Positions 13,101 through 24,720 of a stretch of DNA of 64,000 nt are shown one piece after another. The position numbers were made by a program, and so were the translations under genes. Below the pieces are notes generated by a model. That model did not search any database and was not told where the DNA came from. It worked only from the letters and a program-made list of their open reading frames with translations. Within the stretch, counting starts at the first letter, position 1; every line of letters begins with the position of its first letter. This stretch comes from Styela clava (lineage: Eukaryota; Chordata; Ascidiacea; Stolidobranchia; Styelidae): the NCBI RefSeq assembly GCF_964204865.1, contig NC_135250.1, positions 24,171,395-24,235,394 of the forward strand, given 5' to 3'.

Positions 13101-14514
13101 AATTCCTTGAATGTGCTGGTAGCGCTGTGTGTATATATCATCGATGTGACGCTGAAAGCGTTATGTGCAACGTCATAAAAGGTGGAGTTCTGTTGCAGTG
13201 ATCCATTCAATATAATACTAATTACATATGTTCAATTTATATCAAAATTATCAAGAGACCAATTACACGCTATTCAATATTGTAAGAACATACTTAAGCA
13301 AATAAAGTTTTTGTTGATCATTTACCTGCTTCGCCCACGTTATAATCTATAACCGTTGTCACGGCTTCTCTTAACCCAAGATCGTCGTCATCGTCCGTCG
13401 GATTTGAAGTCTCTTCTGTGAAAATTTTAAAATAATGATTTGGAATAGGACATGACAAACAGTGTATCCAAATTTTATGGCAATTTGTCAATTTCGTGGT
13501 CAAAAACAGAGCAATTGTAGAGTATTTGATATAATAAACAAAAAGCAAAGTCTAAACACATATCCACAGATGTAACGGTAACGGTAGAGCTTGACTAAAC
13601 ACTGACTTAATAAATCGGCGTACAAGCTAAACGGAATAGCGTTCCCATTGCAATAGAAAGTTTTTCTATGACTTCAATTAAATGGCATAATTTTGGATTC
13701 CATCTGAATCAGGGGGAATTTGAAGAACTTATTTAATCTTTCAAATCAAAAAGTTAAAATAGCTTGATCTAAGAATTTTTGCCAATAGTAACAGCAACAA
13801 CATTTTAGCAAAAGATACATATGGACACTTCTACCCAATAACACTAACGTATTTAAATGTTGAGCGCAAGATGACTGTGTTGGATGCAATGACTTATCAT
13901 TACCGACATTAAGTATTTCGTTACTTTTTTATCATTTATTCATCAGTATATTTCTTTATTATAATTAATTTAAATCATTTAATAAAAACGTAGATGAACC
14001 CAAATATTTCAACCAAACAAAACATCATGATCCGGCGCAGCAACCCGATTTGAAATGGAAGGTACGTACGGCAACCAACCGAGACATATGAAACAATAAT
14101 ACAAGCATAGATTTTGAGGCCGTAAAAAGTGGCTTGAATATTAGGAAAATAATAATAATAATCAAGTAACGAAATACACGCTTCCATTAAATAAATATTC
14201 CGTATCCCCGCACCCGAGCCTGCGCGGACATCCAAGTCTGGTCATAAACGTCCGTAATGGGCCAAAACGTATGTTAGCCACATTAAACTATTTAAAATTG
14301 CACATTTATCGATACCACATATTGTTTTGGCCCTCACACATTTATTGAATGGAGTAAAAATACTTGAACAATTACTGATTGAAATTAAACAAACTTGATT
14401 AAGATATACTGAGAACTGACTTCATAACAATATATAGAGAATAATATAATGTATACCACATACATAATATTTTATGTTCTACTTATACTTAATTCTGTTA
14501 TACTAACCTGACAT
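10196..14514 (-). CDS. IAP-C: small IAP with one BIR and a RING
   Basis: Minus-strand model, exons in gene order: 14508-14514, 13326-13415, 12228-12387, 11278-11461, 10663-10804, 10196-10362. They total 750 nt, 249 residues plus stop, all in phase. The first exon is only 7 nt (ATGTCAG then GTTAGT) and is the least secure; it gives MSEETSNPTDDDDD. The BIR covers about residues 38-115 (RCFGCG, TENWQ, KKWHKEDC) with the same C-x18-H-x3-C spacing as the other BIR1s. A charged linker rich in K and E follows (exon 10663-10804). The RING is intact: CKNC, 11 residues, CGH, CDDC, six residues, CKTC, ending MNVFRI. It resembles a single-BIR RING E3 such as ML-IAP (BIRC7) in layout. It converges with IAP-A. 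Introns hold hAT MITEs. Confidence 0.85.
10918..11251. mobile_element. hAT-like MITE in an IAP-C intron
   Basis: Perfect 12-bp inverted termini (GGGTGTGCAACA at 10918-10929 and its complement at 11240-11251) bound about 334 bp, with inner GGCCC-rich blocks near both ends. It lies in the IAP-C intron 10805-11277, and its right end is only 26 bp from the splice donor of the BIR exon. Confidence 0.75.
11664..11841. mobile_element. Short hAT-like MITE in an IAP-C intron
   Basis: The ends CAGGGCTTCCCAA (left) and the complement of CAGAGATTCCCAA (right) form imperfect inverted repeats of the common hAT CAGNGNTTCCCAA type. The element is about 178 bp and lies in the intron between the two BIR exons of IAP-C. 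Confidence 0.65.
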
Positions 14515-15240
14515 TATCACTTCTCCTCTATTTTTTGAATTTTTGAAAGTCTTGTAATTTTTATATACGTATATATAGTACTTATAGACTTCTTAAATGA
14601 GAAAAAAAAGTATTGCCAAATAAGGAAAATATTTACAATTTGCTCACTTCACTCTGTCGGATATTTTTTTTTGTATTTTGGCCACAGAAAATATTGTAAG
14701 ATTCTGTTCTAGGTCAAGATATTTTCTGATAGTAAGAGAAAATAAATTTTAGCGCATACTACGACCATCTATGATAACGTTATATACACGGCTGACTCTC
14801 TTGTACACACTGTACAAACGAAAATAGAACACGTTGTTGTTGTTGTTGATCCGTCAGTTTTACGACGGTAAATGAAGAGAAAACCGTGTACGTATGTTAA
14901 AAATAGCATAGAACTCTCTACTCTCCTTTTGTTCAAAAGCTCACGGGGGACACCACCAGGTCGATCTCTACCACGAGCAAAAAGCGTGATCATGTCGTGC
15001 TCTATTCATAGTGTTCACACAAAATCTGAATTTTGATGTAGGAACCATTATAATATCTTCCTATGTTATGATTTTAGTATTTTATTTTGTAGTAGTTTAT
15101 GTTTACGTACTACAGTATATATATATTATATGAACCTGCGTCCAGAATAAGCATCAGGCGAATACTACGGGAACGTGAATCAAGAATTAGTAGACTGCAA
15201 CGTGACGTAAACCCGAACCGACGTTTAAACATTGTATTCA
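14515..15240. other. Upstream region of IAP-C, no assigned gene
   Basis: This stretch lies 5' of IAP-C and should hold its promoter. Several TATA-like runs (TATATACGTATATATA near 14560) are present, but none can be singled out. A less AT-rich patch at 14760-15000 carries a (GTT)n run and an open minus-strand frame (MITLFARGRDRPGG...) without recognisable similarity; it is treated as non-coding. Confidence 0.35.
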
Positions 15241-15264
15241 AAGTCGTCGGCAAACTTTATTTAC

Positions 15265-15930
15265 CTGCGGGTAGGGTTGGGCGTTTCGAAACACTGTTTC
15301 GAAACGGCTGTGTTTCGATTTTCGAAACGGGTATTATGACGTCATGTCAAAAAAATACCTCAAATTCGTCGATGTATCACGTTTGGACTTTAAATGAATT
15401 TGCTTGAACCTTTTCACTTATCGATCTTAAGATCGGTAGGTATGTTGATAGGTATTTGTCTGTTTGTTTGTTTGTTTGTTAGATACACGCGATATCTCAC
15501 GGAAGCGAGGATGAATCCGCTCCAAATTTTGCATATGCATTCATCATATCTCGGATCATAAGCCTATTGATTTTGGATGAATTATGTCGTATAATTAGCG
15601 AGGTATAAAAAATTAGTGATGGGACACAAGGTGTCACTATGGAGTAAGAGCGCTGTTTTGAGGATCCCCTAACTTTCGATCGATAAGTCTTCGGTCTCTG
15701 ACCGATATTCTCGTTTCTGATGTTGTTCGGTTATCAAGTAAATGACAGAACTGACTCTAAAAAAAAAAAAACAAGCGCTATACAACAGCACTTGTTATCA
15801 CATGAATCAGTGTGGAGGCAATAATAAATTTAGGATCATTTTTTGTTTTATGTATTAAAAGTTAAGTTAAAGTTAAAAATTTATTCGCGGTCGCATTTGG
15901 CCCGCGGGCCGCAGTTTGCCGACCCCCTGT
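15265..15930. repeat. Composite repeat block: TTCGAAA palindromes, (TGTT)n and a hAT end
   Basis: Positions 15275-15330 hold repeated TTTCGAAAC palindromes after a GGGTTGGGCG block, like hAT-type MITE ends. Positions 15415-15720 look like an interspersed element, with mirrored ATCGATCTTAAGATCGGTAG and GATCGATAAGTCTTCGG ends and a (TGTT)5 run at 15460-15480. Positions 15898-15928 (GGCCCGCGGGCCGCAG then TTTGCCGACCCCCTG) are the right terminus of a hAT-like element. No gene is seen. Confidence 0.55.
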
Positions 15931-16261
15931 TGTATTTTTTCCCGTTCAATTTCGGACCTACAAATGATTCAAATCAGGGGACAGAAATGAAAAATGAAAT
16001 GCATTATTATCAAAGAGATACGATGAAATGAAAAGCAGGACAAAAATAGAATGAATTTCGCGCAATGGTATCTCATATGAGTATCAAGATGTGCAGATAT
16101 ATTGATAAACCGTGACAGAATTATCGCCATCTCTATATTCTGGTCCAGATCTCTATTCGACATTCAAGTTTATCCACCTACAACACGACATGTTCAGTAC
16201 ATCCGTTTGTGATTTTTAATATATACTAATTTTCTGCGCCGGGCTGGCTAAAACAATTTAA

Positions 16262-16410
16262 CGTATATTGACCATACTCAGGGTCGTGCCAAACTTTTTT
16301 GCTGCATGAGAGAGCTCCTGATAATGATGGCCCTCATACCTAACTACACAAAAAATTCGGGGTATAAACAGAAAATAGAGATGTTGTTATACATGAGAAC
16401 AATCAGTCAC
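16262..16410 (+). repeat. Interspersed repeat, second copy near 61.01 kb
   Basis: This stretch matches 61008-61120 in order: CGTGNCAAACTTTTNTGCT, CTGATAATGATNGCCCT, then AGATGTTGTTNTACNTGAGAA. The 61-kb copy has GGGGCGTGTC inverted ends, so this is probably a fragment of that MITE. Confidence 0.7.
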
Positions 16411-16474
16411 ACAAGAATTTTCACGTATTGTCAGTTTATACGTAAATAACAACACATCGAGAAAAACATTCGTA

Positions 16475-16559
16475 ATGACGCAAGTTATACAGTTTGGATC
16501 TGCTGAATTTAAAAACTTTTTGCCTGGGACAAAACCCCGATCTAAGAAATTCATTGACG
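16475..16559 (+). CDS. Candidate orphan first coding exon (partial)
   Basis: An ATG at 16475 opens 28 codons (MTQVIQFGSAEFKNFLPG then TKPRSKKFID) that end at a strong GTGAGT donor in phase 1. The product is not recognised, and no downstream exon is convincing. An acceptor-like CTAAG near 16670 would add about 25 in-frame codons to a stop. It sits beside a repeat, so it may be an exon of a domesticated or dead transposon or chance. Confidence 0.3.
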
Positions 16560-16859
16560 GTGAGTCTTATGGTCCGTAAAATACGCTAATCAACAACGTC
16601 TTGTTACGTTACTTTACGTTATTTCTGAGGGTGGCGTGTTTTTGTGATTATTTCATTCTAATAACTAAGAAGTCAGTAAAACGTTGCGACCTACCTCAAG
16701 CTATAAAAAAAGATCTGACTCCCGTTTGCAAAAATTTGCAATTTCATAAACATATTGTTCAATCTCTCTCTTGTCAAGCCACTTGTTGTAAAAGATGCAC
16801 TAGATAGGCTACGTTAGAAAAATATAAGAGCTTTTTATAATGTATTGCGAAATATGACA

Positions 16860-17945
16860 ATAAAGTTTTGTAAGTAATACAATAATAACGGCTGTCGGCG
16901 ATAAACGGCTGTCGGCGTTTCTTTTCAGTTGATATATTGTGAACGCTGTTCTTCCTTTTGTTCCGACCGGCTAATTTTTATCGATAATTGCTTTTCTGTT
17001 TTCAGGCGTATTTCGCGGACTTTACTGCACCTGACGTGTCACGCATTGTTTTAATTGTTCATGTATTTTTATATTTCATTCTTATTAACTGCTCTCTAAA
17101 TTTAGTTGCTCTTTTTATTCTAATAACGTTATCGTTCACGTTACCTGTCAGTTTCTTGTCGATTTAGGCCTTTGGAGCGTTATCATATGTAAGTTCATTT
17201 TCTATTAACTTTCTGTTTATGCATTTTCGTTCGGCCCTCATCTTGTGATTGTTTATTGATTATTTCATTTTATTAACAGTCAACCGTTTTACAATAAACG
17301 TGTATGACATAGAACATCTGTGTGCCTAAATCTGACAACGGTGACCAGGTACATTTGATGCAACAGAGAAATACAACATAAGTAAAAGTAATAGTGAAAG
17401 TTGGGCAGTTAAAGACATATATATACTTGTAAGGCGACTTTGCCAGAGGACCTTGGCGTCCCGATTCGTTAATGACTTTTGTTTCCGAATAAAAATTGCC
17501 ACTTGCCGCTGACTTCATCGATATATACCGTGGCGTGAAGCTCTGAGCAATTTTCGCCGGGGCTGGTAGTGTCCGGAAAAACATGCTGAACCATGAATAG
17601 TGTTAGTCAGTCACTCAGTTCTATACAATATTGCCATTACATGTGTGGGAAGGTGAATTGTTTCGAATAATTTGCGATTACGTATTTTTTGTTCTGCTCC
17701 AAGGTAAGGCACTTCTAGATGTCATTGCTAATTCGTCATTGCAAAAACGAAACAATCGTTAACGATTAATCTTAGATCCCATGGGGCGAAGTTCATTTTA
17801 AAACTACACTCGATGCTGCCACAAATATTTGCAGATCAAATGCCACTCCCTAGCAGTCGCGCTAATCCAAATAGCAACTTCATGTTTTCGTGCCAACCCA
17901 GCGCCTAACCATTTTTGTTGTTGTCTATCCGCTGTCCTCGTGACA
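16860..17945. other. Intergenic stretch, no gene seen
   Basis: AT-rich sequence with a short direct repeat CGGCTGTCGGCG at about 16890-16918. Open frames here are short and show no splice-linked partner or motif. Confidence 0.5.
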
Positions 17946-17949
17946 CATT

Positions 17950-18300
17950 GGCGCGGCGGTGTGGCTCAACGGGCTAAGCGTTAGGAATACGCTCGCCACA
18001 GCACCTCTAATTACTCTGCGTGAGTTCGCAGGTTCGAATCCCATGCAGGGATGGTTATGTGCGAAAGGATTGCTGGACTTCTCTCCGTCGTTGGGTGGTT
18101 CACGTAACTGCTGGTCGGTTACGGCTTCCTCCACCACCAAGTCCATGCTTCCGAAAACAAACAATATAACTAATCCCATACCCGACTTGGAATGGTAACC
18201 GGACGAGAGGCCGTGGTTCGCCATATGGATAAGCCGTCTTATCGGCTTTTCTCTCCCCGGGATAAATATGTAAATCCCATCCTACATAGAATGAAACAAA
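17950..18300 (+). mobile_element. tRNA-derived SINE
   Basis: The head resembles a tRNA gene with an A box (GTGGCTCAACGGG from 17961) and a perfect B box GGTTCGAATCC (18031-18041), the internal pol III promoter. It is followed by a tRNA-unrelated body of about 240 bp ending near ATGAAACAAAAAT. The tRNA-like part has a long variable region and no 3' CCA-ready acceptor stem, so it is not a functional tRNA gene. Confidence 0.85.
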
Positions 18301-18474
18301 AATATGGGAGTCGTTTCGAAGGCTTTGCGATTACACTCTTGAAGTATTTTTCTGCGCTAGTTTAACACGCCAGGCCCGCAATTTATCGCATGTTCAGCCA
18401 ACATGCACATTCGTCATTGCAAATACAAATCAAGCGCTGGCGTTAATGGCTGTACTCATTCGGTACCTCGTGTG

Positions 18475-18516
18475 TTGTATACGTGTGCGTGTGTGTATAC
18501 GTGTGCGTGTATAGTG
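18475..18516. repeat. Alternating purine-pyrimidine (GTATAC/GTGTGC) microsatellite
   Basis: Two tandem copies of a GTATACGTGTGCGTGT-type unit. Nothing else is recognised in 18301-18940. Confidence 0.8.
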
Positions 18517-18945
18517 GCGTGATGTGGCGCCCCTGGATCTTTGCGCGAAATGCCGCCCTCTCAACACCGTCGTAAAAGCTGAATAAAATTCCACACAACA
18601 GAGGAATTAAAACATTGAATAGTAAATTTTATCGAAAGTTCCAAATTCAATGTTTAGTTTTGATTGAAGCAAATTCAGAAATTATATCGTCAACGAATAA
18701 TGTCTCGACTAAATCATTTTCAATGGACTGTATTGCTGGCATAGACAGCCTGCTTGCTCCCATAATCGATCTCAAGTAAAACTTTATCAACTTCGGTTTT
18801 GACTTCCTTATTCGCAGCTTGTGAAAGAGACGGCAACAGTGAGATAAAGCTTGAGACTCCTGAATAAATAAGGTGTTGATTCACATAAACGATTTTTGTC
18901 ATTTTTAAATGTAAAATCACTTGATTGTACTAGTGCAGTGGTTCC

Positions 18946-19200
18946 AGGGGCTCCCTACGGGAGGCACGAAGCAGTTCGAGGGGGGCACAAGACTAATAAT
19001 ATATTATATAACGACTTCGTTCGCATACTTTTCACGGCAGTTTCATTACTTGAAATTATTATTATTTGCGATCACAGGGTGTATTCATTTTCTTAAGCGT
19101 GAATTGTTTGATCATAATAGAATTTAAAATCTACCAATGAACATAGTTCGCCGGTAAGCCGTCTGGTCTAACCCAGTGCCGCGGCGCACCGGTGTGCCGC
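18946..19200 (+). mobile_element. Upstream part of a BED-type hAT element
   Basis: CAGTGGTTCCAGGGGCTCCC at about 18955 and a GTGCCGCGGCGCACCGGTGT block at 19177 are typical 5' ends and subterminal sequences of ZBED-type hAT elements. They precede the BED-finger ORF that starts at 19569. The exact boundary of the element could not be set. Confidence 0.5.
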
Positions 19201-19568
19201 GAGACGATGCTATAGACGTGCTGCACAGGAATTGCAACTTTTCTCTTCTTTTTACGAATTATTTTTTATTTATTTGCTAATTTTGCGTTAGTTTACTACT
19301 CTACTCTACTAACGTAAAGTTAACCTGCTTTTACGTTAGCTTGAGCGACGCCAATTCAAATTCCTGACACCCTCCACTGTGCATTTGTGACGTAACAAGG
19401 AGTAGGCCCATATGTCAAGCATGTATATTGTAAAACCATGGTAAAACCTATTGTCGAGGCTAAAACATAGCACGTGTAGTAATCGAATATAAATGAAGTG
19501 TGAGTTTGCAGAATCAGTGCCCAGTGGTCTTTGATTAAAAAAGTCAAGGAACGTTAAAGTTTAGCAAA

Positions 19569-19965
19569 ATGGATACATTTTTAAAAAGAACATCTGATAC
19601 TGAGCAACATATTGTACCTAGCACATGCAACGTGGAAAAAAAAATTGTCAAAAGGAAATACAGGGAAGATTACGTCAAATATGGATTTTCTTGCTGTGGT
19701 AACGGAGATGCTCCAAAACCAGTCTGGGTTATTTGGGGGGAGCAACTTTCAAATGAAGCAATGTTTCCGAGTAAACTTATGCGCCACTTAAATACGAAAC
19801 ATGCCGTTCATGCACGCAAGAATATAAATTATTTCCAGCGGTTGTTAAGTCAGAATAAGAAGCAAGAGTGCTCTGTGAAGTCGTCTTTTATAGTGTCCGA
19901 AAAGCATTGGAAGCTAGTTATCGTGTTGCGAAATTGATTGCGCGTCACGTAGTGATCGTAATATA
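19569..19965 (+). pseudogene. BED-finger hAT transposase, N-terminal remnant
   Basis: The ORF begins MDTFLKR and continues KRKYREDYVKYGFSCC, then LSNEAMFPSKLMRHLNTKH. This is the layout of ZBED5/FAM200-type hAT transposases: a short lead, KRKY block, a BED-like zinc finger and the LSNE...PSKLxRHLxTKH finger end. The usual CxxC of the finger is damaged, reading VWVIWGEQLSNE, so one cysteine appears to be tryptophan. Near 19900 a one-base shift moves the expected EASYRVAKLIARH block into another frame, and a stop follows at 19937 in the original frame. The remaining 500 or so residues of the transposase are absent. Dead copy. Confidence 0.85.
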
Positions 19966-20469
19966 GAGCGATTGTGTGTGTTCGGGTTTCTGTCGGAGCA
20001 AAAGCCAATTTTTATTATCACAAAAACACAATTTATAAACCGTCTTGATGTTGACATCCGTCTAGCTATAAAAAAAGACTGCGCATAATACGAGAAGCGT
20101 ATCCTAAGCGCAAGATTCCCTTTGATTGTATACTGGAGAGCGTTTACTTTCTTGCCTGTGGTTTGCTCTTGCATTCCATAATAGGTCGTAAACACATAAT
20201 ACAATCCAACACGTTTCGTTTCTTGGAATGGCGAACACGGAGACCGCGAGTGCAAAAAAGCGCTGGAAGGGGGCCTCGAGCCATAAAACACCTGGTTTAG
20301 ACGTGTATCTTGTGTAATTTTTTGGCTTCAGTGCCATATTAGGTCGTGTGTGACTGCCTTGGTTCATTTAAAACGTGTTTCCGCTTTGTTTATAAGGTTC
20401 TGCCACATTTTGAGGCCCTTCAGTAACGTGCCTCCCCTGGATTTATCCACAAGATCCAATGGGTAGTTA

Positions 20470-20815
20470 CGCCACTGGTTGTATAGCTCGCTTTAGAACT
20501 ACTCGTGTAGCCATAAATATCTCCCCACTGCCAAACGGCACTCCAAAATTGCTTCATTGCAATAGATAACTCAAATAAAAAGAGACGCCGAATTATACAA
20601 TCACCGCAAGTAACCGAAATAACGGCCAATCGTTCTTCCTCGTAGAATGATGCAAAACAACAAAAGCTGCACGTAATTTAATGTGTATTGTGATCATACA
20701 TTTAAGCTGGAACATTCGAGAAAAAACTGCTAAACATTCAAGGGTGCCACTCCGGTACGCGATCTCATTCTCATAAAACTACATTAGTGCGTGATCTCAT
20801 GCCAAAGTGATACGA
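20470..20815 (+). repeat. Copy 1 of a ~320-bp direct repeat
   Basis: It matches 24690-25026 block by block: TTTAGAACTACTCGT, CAAACGGCACTCC, AATTGCTT, GATGCAAAACAACAAAA, GTGAT then GAGAAAAAACTNCTAAACATTCAA, TATAAAACTAC-like end. The two copies flank a non-autonomous hAT and the gypsy integrase remnant, and could be diverged LTRs. Confidence 0.75.
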
Positions 20816-20846
20816 ATTGTGAGGCTACTTTGTTATACGTTAAATC

Positions 20847-20925
20847 CAGGGGTTCTCAAACCTTTTTAGTCTCAGAGCCAAATTTCAAACCTCAAAGTTG
20901 TGAAGAGCCTCACCCAAACAACGCA
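20847..20925 (+). mobile_element. hAT terminal fragment
   Basis: CAGGGGTTCTCAAACCTTTT followed by AGTCTCAGAGCC is a typical left terminus of a hAT element. No partner end was assigned. Confidence 0.5.
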
Positions 20926-20997
20926 AGTTAAAATAGCAACAAAACTTAGCACGTATTTAAAAACACCATGTCGTTGTAACAACAACACACGTAACAA

Positions 20998-22919
20998 CTA
21001 GGGCTAGGCAATGTATTCGAATAACCAATCAAATAATAAAATATTCGAATGGAATTTACTATTTTAATATCTGGTACCACGTGACCAAGTCCTTGTCTTT
21101 GCGTTATGGTGTTATATGCTTTTTTTGCGCTTAACGTATCGTTTCAATTCTATATTTTTCGAAAACGTACCGACCGTTCCGTAAATTTAGAAACGTCAAA
21201 CCAGATTAGTTATTCAAAATAAATTTTTCATATTTTAAACTCCGCATGCTTGGTGACATGTCATTAGCCATTTCTTGCATGATTCGAACATAAAATTGAA
21301 TAAAAGCAAATGTTAAAATGACTTTTCGGCGTTTCATTGCGAAAAGGTCCATTGTAGATGGTCAGAAAACTCGAGTTATATAAATAGCATGGATTTAAAA
21401 ATGACCAGTCAAAGTTTTTACAAAAGCTGGTATGAGTTACTTGTACATAGGTCCTGCACTGGAGGTAATTCAGACAATCTAATTTCAAAAGAATTACGAA
21501 CGAGAATGAATGTGTGATATGGACATTTGTAAGCATGGGAGTTAAATTAGCCATTTCTTCAGTTAAAAGCCATCATGATTATCGTACCCAAAAGCCATCA
21601 TGATCAAAGCACGAAAAGCATTAAATCGACATAACCTCAAACGATATTTATTTCTCGACGCCTGGAATTAATCAGAATAAACGCAGCGATATAAAAACAT
21701 ACAACAATATGCAATCTAATCACGAATCTTGTTTCATTTTTATCTTGAAAATACGGTGTCGTCCCACTTTTTAGCCGTTTCTTTGTATCTTTAATATAGA
21801 AATCAAAACATTGCGACAGTCACAAGACGCCACAAAGCGTGATTAGCGTTGCATTGCGTTTGTTTTGGTTTTACGTTGTAACCAGATAAGAAATATCAGG
21901 TCATACCCCCGTTAAAGCACTTTCTATTAGCTTTTTAGTGATCCCTTCCATCCTTGGCAAATCAGTCGTGAATTTTGTTGTAGCAATGCACACTGACTCG
22001 TTCAAGAACTGTTGCGCCTATTATCATCGAAAATGATTACAATTGGTAAATTTTGAAGCATTTGGGCAGTAATAATTAAGGCATGACATAATCAGAATCA
22101 TTAAGTGGAGTTGCTGAATTGCAAATTTCGTAAATAAAATTTTAGCATTACTCAGTAAGGATTTTAGCTATAATAACCGTTAAGTTGTTGTTTTGTTGAA
22201 AAATATATTAAAACTTGAAAGAATTAGTTATAATTAGCGTCTGACCCTGGCACAAATGCCTTATACCACGTAGAAATGCCTTTATTGCCAATTTATTTAA
22301 TCGCTATTTAAATCAGCATTCAGGATTCACGCAATCGCAGATTTGCGAGGTTTAACTATCTAATACTAGAATAACACGAACACCATAGAAAAGCATGAGA
22401 AACTCAATTATCAGTTAATAAATATCTGCATATCTGTTACCATGTACTTTAAACAGGCACGGCTAATTTACAGGCGGTGATATAAGTAAGATCAAGGCCA
22501 AGGCAGAGGATAAAACTCAGAATGAAATTAATTAGGTTTTGAAATCAGTCCTTAATGTCTTTTACAGCTGTCGCTGATGTGAGCGCACGGGTATACTAAA
22601 AATATAAAAGTTTGATATCCGGCGACCAATTATACTTGCAAGAAAGGGAAAGGGCGGGTATATAGATTACTATTAAGATATCGTCCCCGAAAAGATCGCG
22701 GTGACAAAAACAAGCAGCGATTATTACGAAATTAACCAGTAAAACACGCTTTATTGTCAACTTTTCAATGTTTATATTAATTTCTAAAGTGAGTATCGAC
22801 CTCCGACGATCTGGATTCCTGTTGTGTATAAAACATATTCATCATTCGACTATTCAGTATTCGTTGAAAATATTCAAATTGATCGATTTGAGAAAATATT
22901 CGATTTTGCCCACCCCTAG
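20998..22919. mobile_element. Putative non-autonomous hAT-like element, about 1.9 kb
   Basis: The left end CTAGGGCTAGGCAA and the right end, complement of CTAGGGGTGGGCAA, are inverted; both continue inward into TTCGAATA-type AT-rich palindromes. No transposase frame lies inside, and the flanking 8-bp sequences do not match. It may be two separate fragments. A 15-bp tandem duplication of AAAGCCATCATGAT occurs at about 21565-21605. Confidence 0.4.
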
Positions 22920-23380
22920 ACTATAACAGCCATTTAATTTGGCTTTGATTTCTAATAAGTCGTAATCGTGGGGGATGCAAGGTGCTTGAGATGATCGGCA
23001 GACTATTTTCGATTACTGAAACAAAATTAAAACTCTCCAGAAATTAAAATAATCATTGAGTTATTTGATTTATACATAATATTCGGAAATGCGACAAAAA
23101 CTAAAAAATCCAGGAAAGCGAGCCAATGATTACAGCCTTGTCTAAAATCCAAGTGAAAAGTGTCCAAGCAGCTGCGAAAACGCTTACTGTTGCGTCACTA
23201 TTGCACCCTGTGGATTAGTCAACGCTACGAAAATGAATACGGGGGAATCCACTCGACTACTAGACTTCAGTATTTTAATTTCAAGTCAATGATTAGTTTT
23301 TAATGGAAAATTTTCATGGAAAGTAATTAGTTTTTAAAGCATTAACTATAGTCGCAGGAAGGGTTGTTGCACCACACCAT

Positions 23381-23945
23381 GTATCCAATGAATTCAAATC
23401 ATTTGTAGACGAACATGGAGTTCAACATAAATCTACTACTCCATTGTGGCCACAAGCAAACGGAGGAGTGGAAAGACAAAACCGAAGTTTAATGAAAGCC
23501 ATATAAATAGCCCAAGTAGAAGGTAAAGATTGGAAATTTGAATTAAACAAATTTCTACTTGCATACAATTCTACATGGCATATAACGACAGGAGTATCGT
23601 CCTATTATTTGATGTTTGGTCGAGAGATGAGAACAAAACTTCCAAAAAACCGGACCAAAATACAACATATTCGGCGAAAAACACAGATACAGAGACTGAA
23701 AAAATAAGCTGCAGGGGAAATTCTACTCCGATTGCAGCGAAGGGGCAATTTTACCAGATGCTGATGGTCGGGGATTCGGTGCACGTTAAGCAAGATAAAG
23801 TTGACAAGATGTCAATCAACTTCAATAAATCTCTGTGTGAAGTTGTCGAGAAGGAAGAGAAGTCACAGTCAGAGATGAAGAGGGAAAAGAATCCCGTCGC
23901 AATTCAACATTTGTAAAGAAGTACAAAGATGACACTCAAAATGAA
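23381..23945 (+). pseudogene. Ty3/gypsy integrase fragment
   Basis: The frame from 23381 reads VSNEFKSFVDEHGVQHKST then WPQANGGVERQNRSLMK, the end of the integrase core including the catalytic glutamate of the DDE triad (GGVERQNR). It continues with LLAYNSTWH and YLMFGREMRTKLP, then the GDSVHVKQDKVDKM and RRNSTF...KKYKDD blocks of the C-terminal part. There is an in-frame TAA after LMKAI and at least one later frameshift. Nothing of gag, protease, RT or RNase H was found upstream. It is a dead 3' remnant. Confidence 0.88.
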
Positions 23946-24115
23946 ATTGGCAAAATTGACAAAAATAACACAGTGTCCCAAATTGCTCCAAATTCGTCCA
24001 GGCCAATCAATTGCGAGAAAAAAACTATGAGCGTCTAAGGAGAGAACGAAAACTGCCTTCCAGATTCAAAGACTTAGTCATGAAATAAAAGTCTGATTTA
24101 ACAACTGCTTATAAC

Positions 24116-24720
24116 AAAAGGAGGGATGTTGTGTTCATGGTTCGATGGTCACTGATTGCATGAATATTTAGTCCTGCGCCATATAAATGCACAAGGATAC
24201 ATGCCAAGGAGAGCAGAAGGACCTCACCGATCCTTGACGGCGTAACTGATCGTGGTTCTAATCTGTTTTTATTCGCTGTTTAATTGTATTAGTTACTTTT
24301 GGCTTTTTGCGTGCATATATCATGTGTTGCTTTGGGAAGAGCATAGCAAGATAAGGAACTTTGGAGGTAGAAGCGAGACACTACAACTGGTTGCTATTTA
24401 TCATTGTATGCATGTAATACTTGAAAAAATGACGGCACGTCTAAGATTCAGTATCCAGACATGTTTGCGACTTGAAACGGAAAGGCATAGCTTGCGTATT
24501 CGTATAAAATATATGGATCTCCAGAAGTATATTTAGTTCAGTATGGCAATTTTGGCAGACTGTGAATTGGTTCGCTTGGAAGATACGATTGCTTGGAAGA
24601 TACGAAGAAATTTATGCGCCGTGATTCATTATTTTTACAAGGACTCCTACAGGGACAAATGACAGACATGGGGCAAGTGGGACAGGACAATTGCGGGACA
24701 CCAACTTGGGGCGTCATGTG
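24116..24720 (+). mobile_element. Gypsy polypurine tract and presumed 3' LTR
   Basis: AAAAGGAGGGATG at 24116-24126 is a polypurine tract, and TGTTGTG at 24127 would be the LTR start. A TATA-like CATATAAATGCAC lies at about 24180, as in an LTR promoter. The far end is not clear; the LTR may run on into the direct-repeat copy at 24690-25026. Confidence 0.6.

Noticed and set aside
17961-18045. tRNA gene
   Set aside because: A and B boxes are good but the cloverleaf is imperfect and the sequence continues into a SINE body; called a SINE head.
17925-18224. Open frames across the SINE
   Set aside because: They are chance frames in a pol III repeat.
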